A program made the position numbers and the translations under genes. Below are positions 1 to 5,710 of a stretch of DNA of 13,886 nucleotides, one piece after another. Under the pieces are notes generated by a model, which had not been told where the DNA came from, made no database searches, and worked only from the letters and a program-made list of their open reading frames with translations. Within the stretch, counting starts at the first letter, position 1, and each line of letters starts with the position of its first letter. Source of the DNA: an uncultured Lachnospiraceae bacterium (lineage in GTDB: Bacteria; Bacillota; Clostridia; Lachnospirales; Lachnospiraceae); NCBI GenBank assembly GCA_910586585.1, contig CAJUKA010000103.1, positions 1 to 13,886 of the forward strand. The letters are read 5' to 3'.

Positions 1-10
1 GGCAGTCCAG

Positions 11-31
11 ACCACCAGCAGGGCTGGTGGT
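11..31. repeat. Perfect inverted repeat near the left edge
   Basis: Nine-base arms ACCACCAGC (11-19) and GCTGGTGGT (23-31) surround an AGG loop. No T-run follows on either strand within view, so it is not a clear intrinsic terminator. The frame beginning at base 3 is open through this repeat and stops with TGA at 48-50, so the repeat may lie inside the last codons of an upstream gene. Frame 1 is also open, to a stop near 147, so the upstream gene cannot be assigned from 50 bases. Confidence 0.45.
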
Positions 32-50
32 TGAGCCGGATGAGCCGTGA

Positions 51-1097
51 TTGGAGGCTTTTCAAAAAGATTGTGAGTCAGATCCTAATTATTGTATCAA
101 TTTTCACAAACAGAAGAAAAATTACAGGCAGATTAAAAAGGAACAGGTAAATAGGATCTATCAAAATGGCTGCAGGATTTTTTCGGATAGATTAAAGAAA
201 TACTTTTGCTTAGATATGGAAATTCTGCAGCATATCAGTTCTTTATATTATGAAGGAGACGTTTGTCAAGGGTGGTTGTTTTTCTCCGTTACACCAAAGG
301 TAAATCTGACGTTTGCTTTTTCTGAAAGTGGAAGGAAGGAAAGAAGATTTGAAAAATATAATAGCCGGGGAATCAGAAAGATGCTGGAGATAACCGGAAT
401 ACAGGATAATATAGGGAATCCTACAGCACTGGTTTTTTCTTACAGCAGTTTAGAGGGGTGGGAGATGACAGGGCTGACAGATGTAAACATAGAGGAAACA
501 GAAGGAATCTGGATTCATTTTACTGCCCACATGGTTTGGGAAATGGGCTGGAAAAAGAATAAAATAGTAAGAAGCAGGAGCGGTTTTCTGGAATTTCCGA
601 TACAACAATTAAAACAAGAATTTATGGAAAAAATAAAGAGGCAGGATGACAAGGTAAATGCAGATAGGTTATGGAGTATTGTAGAAGCTGCCAGAAAGCA
701 GAGTCACGGAACGATTTTGATAATTTATTACAATGGAGATTGGTACATTCAAAAGGAAGTAGAACGTCTTATTAGGGCATCTTCTGGAAACCATTTGGAA
801 AAAAAGGTAGTATTGGATGAAAAACTAATACAGCAGATATCTTCTATTGATGGCGCCGTTTTGATGGATACCGATCAGAATGTTTATGCATATGGAGTGG
901 TTCTGGACGGAAATGCGGAAATAAAAGGGGAACCTTCACGCGGTGCCCGATACAATTGTTCCTACAAATATATTGCTTCGCTGAGCAGCAGAGAAACAGC
1001 GGCAAAGGCGTTGGCTGTTATTATTTCGGAAGATGGAATGGTTAATTTTTATGATACAGAAGATTATAGGAGAAGTGTAGAAGATGGGAAACATTGA
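51..1097 (+). CDS. DAC-like (DisA_N / diadenylate-cyclase fold) protein with N-terminal sensor-like domain
   Basis: The protein is 348 residues. The C-terminal part, about residues 205-335, follows the order of DAC (DisA_N) motifs: an HGTILII strand (219-225), the DGA motif (267-269) inside a VLMD...YGVVL hairpin, GARYN (298-302) where canonical enzymes have GTRHR, and ISEDG (325-329) where they have VSEE. DAC enzymes condense two ATP into c-di-AMP. The loss of His and the second Arg of RHR suggests altered or lost catalysis, possibly nucleotide binding only. Residues about 30-165 form a separate alpha/beta domain (EGDVCQGWLFF, then ALVFSYSSLEGW) that I cannot name; DAC proteins with variable N-terminal sensor domains are known. 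No signal peptide or membrane segment is visible, so it is probably cytosolic. The TTG at 51 is the first codon after an in-frame TGA and lacks a good ribosome binding site. The next ATG is Met56 at 216, which would cut into the N-terminal domain, so the true start is uncertain. It overlaps the next gene by 14 bp. Confidence 0.75.
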   Translation: MEAFQKDCESDPNYCINFHKQKKNYRQIKKEQVNRIYQNGCRIFSDRLKKYFCLDMEILQHISSLYYEGDVCQGWLFFSVTPKVNLTFAFSESGRKERRFEKYNSRGIRKMLEITGIQDNIGNPTALVFSYSSLEGWEMTGLTDVNIEETEGIWIHFTAHMVWEMGWKKNKIVRSRSGFLEFPIQQLKQEFMEKIKRQDDKVNADRLWSIVEAARKQSHGTILIIYYNGDWYIQKEVERLIRASSGNHLEKKVVLDEKLIQQISSIDGAVLMDTDQNVYAYGVVLDGNAEIKGEPSRGARYNCSYKYIASLSSRETAAKALAVIISEDGMVNFYDTEDYRRSVEDGKH

Positions 1098-3828
1098 TAT
1101 TCGGGAAATCAGAATGGGAAAGTGGCATGTTCCCAAAAGCAGCGATATATTTGGCAGTGGAGATGGAAACGATTTTTTTCTGGCAATGGGGTATTTTGAT
1201 ATGCTTGAGGTAAAAGCGACAAAGACCAAAGAAGGAGAAGGTCCTTTGATGCAGGCGTATACCAATACATATCGGATAGCTTCAGAAGCAGATCTTAAAC
1301 ATTCTGTTCAGGAGATAAAAGCGTTTACGAATATTGTTGATTCATCAGGGAATGACGTGGAATCAAGTGCAGATATGAAAAGAGGGTTTACAAAGGAGGA
1401 GATAGATAAATTTTGGAAAGATGAAAGTCTTCCAATGTATATTTCAATGGTGCATCTGGATTTGGAACATTGCCTGGATGATATAATAAGAAAAATATGT
1501 AAAATATTTAAAGGGAGAAACTATCTATACTATATCACATTTGACTACAGCGGAATTATAGTTTTAGCAAAAAATGATACAGTCAAAGAGTATGCAAGAA
1601 AACTTTTAAAATTAAATTATTTTTGTCAAAATGAAATGAGAATACAAGATACATTTTCTGTATTTAGTTTCAATAAAAGAAGTTTAAAAACGCTTTTTGA
1701 TAAGTATGCTCAAAAGGGTAATGGGAAGAAAGATATTAAAGATAAAGACGAAGATAAAGGCGAAGATAAATATTTAATTTCTGTCAATATTAGCGTTAAG
1801 GATTTGGGACTGTATCAGAAATTTAAAAAGAAGTTGAAAAAATTTGAAAAGAAAGGGAATTATTCTTCAAAAAAGACATGGATTTTGGGCAGGCATGATG
1901 TTTCAATTGTGATTGACAAAGGGGATATCTACTGGCTGACATATGTTCAATATTTACTGGACAAATATTCATCAGAGAAGAAGGCTTTTTGGACATATGA
2001 ATCTTTTGTAAAAATTAAGGTAAAAGAACATGATTATAAAACGGATCAAACGCAAGATCAGAAGGAGGATGCTTCATGGGAGAAAGCAAATGAATCTCTT
2101 GAAGAAGTATATAGAAAATTTTGCAACAACATTGAGAGATTAAGATACGATACATATCTAGTCCCTGTCAGGGAAGTAAAGAATTCAATTTATGCAATAT
2201 TAAAAAATGGCTTTGCAGAGGATTTTATCATATGTATGTATCAGTCTTTTGTAGAGTTTCTGAAGTATTTAACTGATAAAATGAAAGAAGAACTCACAAA
2301 CGAGAATCCTCAAATACGGTATCGTGAAAAATTTGAAAATTGTTTCAGTGAATATTTTTCCAGTTTGAATTCTCTGGTGAACAGTGCAATGCATTCAGAC
2401 AGACAGTTCATTCAGGCAACGGCGTTTAATGCGATTATTTATGATGTTCCGCCCAAGATAATGGCATTTTATGTTGCTATGGTAAATAAAATTCAAAGTA
2501 TTGTAAGAACAGAAGATGATCAAGAATACACATTTGTACTGGCACCAGGATTTAGCGACGAAATTACTGTAAAAATAATATCGTATATGGAACCGGAACC
2601 GCCGACAGACCGAATATTAAAGGTTTCTATCAGCGAACGTTCCCTATACAATCCAAAGACTGTAATATGCAGAATGACTCATGAGATTGCGCATTATGTC
2701 GGAGATGGGTGCAGAAAACGGGACAAAAGGAAAGCATATATGCTCAAAACGCTTATTTATAGCGTTTTGATTCATATTTTGGATAGGGATTTTCCAATAG
2801 ATGGCGAGTTTTATGCTTTATTGGATAGGATAGACCAGATTGCAGGAAAGAATCAGGAGTTTGACACGGAGACAATGAATTATTCTGTTTATTTAAGCAG
2901 TCTTCATGTTTCTGTGTTGGAGTTTTTTATTAAGGACAGAGAAGTTGCTGACGAAATAAGAAACTATATAAAAAATAAAATAGAGAAAATCATAAAAACA
3001 AATTATATCCGAAAAGTAGTGAATATGGAAAGGGACAGTGGGGGAATTTATTGTCCTGAAAATTTAAGTGAGATTGTTTCGGATTTTGACAGAGAATATT
3101 TAAGCAGCCTTATATACAAAGATATACAGAAAAAGCTTCAAAGGATAAAGAGGGACGTTGAGACTGATAGTCAGGATTCGGAGTTTAATATGAATGATTT
3201 TATGAGAACTTTAATATCGCTTTATTCTGAAACATATGCTGATTTGCAGATGATACTGCTTTTGGATATTTCTTATGACAATTATTTGCAGGAATTTATT
3301 CAGGATGAGGAGCTTGATATTGAGAGAATTGAGGACAGTGATGAGGATTTGGTTCGGATTGCCGTGATATCAAAACTCATGCAGGATGTTGGACTTTGGA
3401 CAGAATTAACGATGGAAGATGTAAGAGCAAAAAAATTGAACCAAAAAATTAGGAACAGGCAGAATGCAATCTATGGAATTGCTAAATTTGACAAGGAAAT
3501 CGAAGAAATGGTGGATGCACTCTATAATAATACAAGTAAATTATGGGAAAGGAAAGAAAAAAAGGTTAAATTTTCGCAAGAACAGAACGATGTTGTATAT
3601 ATGGATACGCGACTGTATTCCTATCTTTATAAGTGTCTGATAACCAGTGCTGAACATTATAAAGAAGAGGGGTACATTGCTGAAATCAAAGACTTAAGAA
3701 GGGTTGTGGAGATAATGCAGAAGTTTAAGGATATTCAAGAGGTTTATGAGACAGTATCAGATGTCATTTTTAAGTACAAGAAAGAACTAAATAGAGAAAA
3801 AAATGGTGACAGTTTAGAAAAAAGCTGA
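1084..3828 (+). CDS. Large uncharacterised protein with HExxH zinc-metallopeptidase signature
   Basis: The protein is 914 residues. The ATG lies within the end of the preceding gene, with AGGAG at 1068-1072 as ribosome binding site, so the two genes are probably translationally coupled. The clearest motif is HEIAH (533-537), followed by YVGD and a basic run. A second motif, SETYAD (715-720), fits the Glu-x-x-Ala-Asp pattern that supplies the third zinc ligand in gluzincin-like peptidases. The N-terminal half holds probable alpha/beta modules, about 117-210 (YYITFDYSGIIVLAK, later DTFSVFSF) and 228-312 (YLISVNI, later RHDVSIVI and WLTYVQYLLD), separated by a Lys/Asp-rich linker (211-228). I read these as ferredoxin-like sensor domains, which is inference. 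The C-terminal part is helical and charged. No signal peptide or transmembrane span is seen, so it is likely cytosolic. The coding sequence is strongly AT-rich with many AGA codons, unlike ackA downstream, consistent with an accessory gene. Function is unknown; a protease effector gated by the DAC-like partner is a hypothesis. Confidence 0.85.
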   Translation: MGNIDIREIRMGKWHVPKSSDIFGSGDGNDFFLAMGYFDMLEVKATKTKEGEGPLMQAYTNTYRIASEADLKHSVQEIKAFTNIVDSSGNDVESSADMKRGFTKEEIDKFWKDESLPMYISMVHLDLEHCLDDIIRKICKIFKGRNYLYYITFDYSGIIVLAKNDTVKEYARKLLKLNYFCQNEMRIQDTFSVFSFNKRSLKTLFDKYAQKGNGKKDIKDKDEDKGEDKYLISVNISVKDLGLYQKFKKKLKKFEKKGNYSSKKTWILGRHDVSIVIDKGDIYWLTYVQYLLDKYSSEKKAFWTYESFVKIKVKEHDYKTDQTQDQKEDASWEKANESLEEVYRKFCNNIERLRYDTYLVPVREVKNSIYAILKNGFAEDFIICMYQSFVEFLKYLTDKMKEELTNENPQIRYREKFENCFSEYFSSLNSLVNSAMHSDRQFIQATAFNAIIYDVPPKIMAFYVAMVNKIQSIVRTEDDQEYTFVLAPGFSDEITVKIISYMEPEPPTDRILKVSISERSLYNPKTVICRMTHEIAHYVGDGCRKRDKRKAYMLKTLIYSVLIHILDRDFPIDGEFYALLDRIDQIAGKNQEFDTETMNYSVYLSSLHVSVLEFFIKDREVADEIRNYIKNKIEKIIKTNYIRKVVNMERDSGGIYCPENLSEIVSDFDREYLSSLIYKDIQKKLQRIKRDVETDSQDSEFNMNDFMRTLISLYSETYADLQMILLLDISYDNYLQEFIQDEELDIERIEDSDEDLVRIAVISKLMQDVGLWTELTMEDVRAKKLNQKIRNRQNAIYGIAKFDKEIEEMVDALYNNTSKLWERKEKKVKFSQEQNDVVYMDTRLYSYLYKCLITSAEHYKEEGYIAEIKDLRRVVEIMQKFKDIQEVYETVSDVIFKYKKELNREKNGDSLEKS

Positions 3829-3834
3829 ACTGTC
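3808..3834 (+). repeat. Hairpin spanning a stop codon
   Basis: GACAGTTTAG (3808-3817) pairs with CTGAACTGTC (3825-3834) as ten pairs with one G-U, around a loop of AAAAAAG. The TGA stop at 3826-3828 is inside the 3' arm. What follows on the + strand is an A-run, not a T-run, so this is not a standard + strand intrinsic terminator. On the - strand it is followed, after four bases, by a T-run, but no - strand gene needs it. Read-through from the metallopeptidase gene into ackA therefore cannot be excluded. Confidence 0.4.
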
Positions 3835-3854
3835 AAAAAAATCAGAAAAAATGC

Positions 3855-3868
3855 TGTAAGCGCTTTCA
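3855..3868 (+). promoter_or_regulatory. CcpA catabolite-responsive element (cre) upstream of ackA
   Basis: TGTAAGCGCTTTCA matches the Firmicute cre consensus (TGWAANCGNTNWCA) at every constrained position and is nearly palindromic. In Bacillus subtilis, CcpA bound to a cre upstream of the ackA promoter activates acetate kinase during growth on preferred sugars. The site here lies just upstream of the best promoter candidate rather than over or beyond it, which suits activation. The role is inferred from that precedent and from the sequence match. Confidence 0.8.
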
Positions 3869-3871
3869 ATT

Positions 3872-3900
3872 TTTTAAAAACCGTAGTAAACTAATACTAT
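3872..3900 (+). promoter_or_regulatory. Candidate ackA promoter
   Basis: A -10-like TACTAT at 3895-3900 lies 17 bases after a poor -35-like TTTTAA at 3872-3877. A weak -35 next to an upstream cre fits a CcpA-activated promoter, with the cre centre roughly 45 bases before the inferred start point. Another -10-like TATAGT at 3921-3926 abuts the ribosome binding site and is less likely. No start site is proven. Confidence 0.35.
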
Positions 3901-3943
3901 CAATATTGGAATAGGAAAACTATAGTTTGGAGGTAAAGATTAA

Positions 3944-5140
3944 ATGAACATTTTAGTAATCAATTGCGGCAGCTCATCGCTAAAATATCAATTAATTGAT
4001 GGCGATTCGGAAGCTGTTCTTGCAAAAGGGCTTTGTGAGCGTATAGGGATTGATGGGAGCGTGCTGACACATACGCCTGCAGGCAAGGACAAGACGGTGA
4101 TTGAAACACCGATGCCGAACCATACGGTGGCAGTTAAGCTTGTCATTGATGCGTTGACCAACGCGGACCATGGTGTTATTAAAACCCTTGATGAGATTCA
4201 TGCGGTGGGGCATCGTGTTGTGCATGGCGGCGAGAAATTCGCTTCTTCGGTGATTATCAATGATGAGGTTATGAAGGCAATTGAGGAATGCAATGACCTG
4301 GCGCCGCTTCACAATCCGGCAAATCTAATCGGCATTAATTCTTGCAAAGAGATTATGCCTGGTGTGCCAATGGTAGCAGTATTTGACACCGCATTTCATC
4401 AGACCATGCCAGAGAAAGCGTATTTGTATGGGCTTCCATATGAATATTATGAGAAGTATAAGGTGCGCCGTTATGGATTCCATGGCACAAGTCATGATTA
4501 TGTATCTGCACGAACTGCGGAAATTCTTGGGAAAACAAGAGAAGAATTGAAAATAATTGTATGCCATTTAGGAAACGGTGGGTCTGTATCAGCGGTCGAT
4601 CATGGCAAGTGCGTAGATACTTCAATGGGTCTTACACCACTCGAAGGCATTATAATGGGAACACGTTCCGGAAATATTGATCCGGCTATCTGCGACTTTA
4701 TTTGTCAAAAGGAAAATTTGACCCCGGCAGAAATGAACAATGTATTAAATAAGAAGTCCGGCGTTCTGGGACTGTCAAAGGTGTCCTCTGATTTCCGCGA
4801 TATTGAGGCGGCAGCAAAAGAAGGAAACCAACTTGCAGAAGTTACGTTAGATGCATTTTATTATAGTGTTGCGAAATATATTGGTGCTTATGCAGCGGCG
4901 ATGAATGGTGTGGATGCGATTGCATTTACAGCGGGCGTCGGTGAAAACAACATTGCAGGCCGTGCAGAAATTGCCAAATATTTAGGTTATCTTGGAACAG
5001 AAATTGATTCTGAAAAGAACAATGTGAGAGGCAAAGATACAATAATCTCCAAAGATGGCAGCAGCGTTGCACTTTTGTGTGTTCCAACCAATGAAGAGCT
5101 TGCAATTGCCAGACAGACGCTTGCGCTTGTAAAAGCCTGA
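3944..5140 (+). CDS. ackA: Acetate kinase
   Basis: The 398-residue length is normal for AckA, a cytosolic enzyme that makes ATP and acetate from acetyl phosphate and ADP in the Pta-AckA overflow pathway. The signatures are all present in order: the N-terminal NCGSSSLKYQ phosphate-binding strand, the HRVVHGG segment, VFDTAFHQTMP with the catalytic Asp, RYGFHGTSHDYVS, HLGNGGS, GTRSGNIDP with the conserved Arg, FTAGVGENN, and the C-terminal PTNEELAIARQT. The ATG at 3944 follows GGAGG (3929-3933) at good spacing. A cre site upstream suggests CcpA control, and a hairpin terminator follows, so the gene appears to be transcribed alone. In many Clostridia pta directly precedes ackA; here an AT-rich accessory pair does. 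No truncation or missing active-site residue was seen. Confidence 0.98.
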   Translation: MNILVINCGSSSLKYQLIDGDSEAVLAKGLCERIGIDGSVLTHTPAGKDKTVIETPMPNHTVAVKLVIDALTNADHGVIKTLDEIHAVGHRVVHGGEKFASSVIINDEVMKAIEECNDLAPLHNPANLIGINSCKEIMPGVPMVAVFDTAFHQTMPEKAYLYGLPYEYYEKYKVRRYGFHGTSHDYVSARTAEILGKTREELKIIVCHLGNGGSVSAVDHGKCVDTSMGLTPLEGIIMGTRSGNIDPAICDFICQKENLTPAEMNNVLNKKSGVLGLSKVSSDFRDIEAAAKEGNQLAEVTLDAFYYSVAKYIGAYAAAMNGVDAIAFTAGVGENNIAGRAEIAKYLGYLGTEIDSEKNNVRGKDTIISKDGSSVALLCVPTNEELAIARQTLALVKA

Positions 5141-5182
5141 ATCAATGAGATAATAATTGAGAATATAGTTGAATATGAAGAT

Positions 5183-5211
5183 AGGATCATGGGTATACAT
5201 GGTCCTTTTTT
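5183..5211 (+). terminator. Intrinsic terminator after ackA
   Basis: AGGATCATG (5183-5191) pairs with CATGGTCCT (5198-5206), with one G-U pair, around the loop GGTATA. A run of six T (5206-5211) follows. It lies about 40 bases after the ackA stop and separates ackA from the structured intergenic region. Confidence 0.85.
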
Positions 5212-5228
5212 CGTGTCTTTTGGAGCTA

Positions 5229-5266
5229 TTTTACTACACCAAACCTCTATTTTTACTACACCAAAC
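5229..5266. repeat. Two direct 16-bp repeats, 22-bp period
   Basis: TTTTACTACACCAAAC occurs exactly at 5229-5244 and again at 5251-5266, giving two helical-turn-spaced copies. The flanking bases (CTAT before, CTC or TCG after) are also partly shared. This could be a pair of protein-binding sites or the remains of a repeat element. No known operator is recognised. Confidence 0.6.
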
Positions 5267-5281
5267 TCGCTCTTTGGTTAG
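5256..5281 (+). repeat. Hairpin overlapping the second direct repeat
   Basis: CTA-C-ACCAAA (5256-5265) can pair with TTTGGT-TAG (5273-5281) around CTCGCTC, giving nine pairs with one bulged C. It uses the end of the second 16-bp repeat. No T-run follows directly. It may be part of a regulatory region or simply chance. Confidence 0.35.
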
Positions 5282-5363
5282 GTTGTGATAAGGGCCGTTA
5301 TCCTTACCTGTTTTCCTCTTTACATAAGTGCATCGTTTCGGGGCGCAGTGCATAGGCGTAAAA

Positions 5364-5400
5364 CGCAGGTGCCCCCCTGCTCATTTCATTCGCAGGGGGG
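5364..5400 (+). promoter_or_regulatory. Two mutually exclusive hairpins around CCTGC
   Basis: CCCCCCTGC (5372-5380) pairs perfectly with GCAGGGGGG (5392-5400) over an 11-nt loop. The CCTGC part (5376-5380) can instead pair with GCAGG (5365-5369) just upstream, because CGCAGG occurs at both 5364-5369 and 5391-5396. The two pairings cannot coexist, which resembles a switch. No T-run follows the strong hairpin, so it is not a simple attenuator. Confidence 0.35.
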
Positions 5401-5405
5401 GATAT

Positions 5406-5411
5406 TATAAT
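5406..5411 (+). promoter_or_regulatory. Consensus -10 hexamer (possible promoter)
   Basis: TATAAT is a perfect sigma-A -10 box. The base stretch at the -35 distance (ATTTCA, 5383-5388) is poor and falls in the loop of the G/C-rich hairpin. If real, transcription would begin near 5418 and the RNA would contain only the downstream hairpins, which conflicts with the long-range closing helix at 5325/5641. It may be chance. Confidence 0.25.
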
Positions 5412-5508
5412 GGTGGTATTCCCCGAAGCGGGGCATAAATTCATGGAACACCCATGCAGGCTTGTCTGCAGATGGAGTGTTCTATGAATTTATATCGTGC
5501 GAGAGCAC

Positions 5509-5620
5509 GACCTTGAAAAACGTTAGTTTTTCAAGTGTGGCCCTGTGGAGTGACCTTGAAAAACGCCAGTTTTTCGAGTAGGCCCTATGGCATAACGCTC
5601 ATAAACATCAGTTTTTCGAG
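5509..5620 (+). repeat. Three related hairpins with about 43-nt period
   Basis: Hairpin A is CTTGAAAAAC/GTTTTTCAAG with loop GTTA (5512-5535). Hairpin B is CTTGAAAAAC/GTTTTTCGAG with loop GCCA (5555-5578). Hairpin C keeps the 3' arm GTTTTTCGAG (5611-5620) and the loop ATCA, but its 5' arm CTCATAAAC (5598-5606) has diverged. A and B both follow GAC, and the spacers share GGCCCT-x-TGG. The period is 43 then 42 nt, so this is a degenerating tandem repeat of a structured unit. Confidence 0.7.
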
Positions 5621-5710
5621 TAAGGTTCCAAAATGCACTTAAAAAAGCCGCTCTTAAGGGGATAACATCTATTTACAACCATTTTTAAGAAAGGAAAGGG
5701 AGAAGAAGGT

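Larger units (their letters stand above)
5325..5641 (+). ncRNA. Candidate large structured RNA (leader or independent ncRNA)
   Basis: A perfect 9-bp long-range helix, TAAGTGCAT (5325-5333) with ATGCACTTA (5633-5641), closes a 317-nt segment. Directly inside it, CGTTTCGGGG (5334-5343) pairs with CCCCGAAGCG (5421-5430) as ten pairs with one G-U. Then come a 24-bp hairpin with two small bulges (5436-5492), a 6-bp hairpin with a GAGA (GNRA) tetraloop (5495-5510), and three related hairpins (5512-5535, 5555-5578, 5598-5620). Wobbles at 5336/5428, 5445/5483 and 5557/5576 are G-U in a + strand RNA but would be A-C in a - strand RNA, which favours the + strand. The segment ends about 70 nt before the giant secreted-protein gene, so it could be its 5' leader. 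I could not match it to SRP RNA, tmRNA, RNase P RNA, T-box or a known riboswitch. A small mobile repeat with terminal inverted repeats is the main alternative. Confidence 0.5.

Noticed and set aside
3808..3834. Terminator for the metallopeptidase gene
   Set aside because: The hairpin is good, but the + strand sequence after it is A-rich and lacks a T-run, so it was listed only as a hairpin.
5372..5400. Intrinsic terminator at the G/C-rich hairpin
   Set aside because: The 9-bp stem is strong, but GATATTATAA follows instead of a T-run, and the - strand has no T-run either.
5509..5620. CRISPR array
   Set aside because: There are only three copies, the third is diverged, the spacers are short and related to each other, and no cas gene is present.
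5325..5641. Known riboswitch or housekeeping RNA (c-di-GMP, TPP, T-box, SRP, tmRNA, RNase P)
   Set aside because: None of the conserved core sequences I would expect for these classes could be found.
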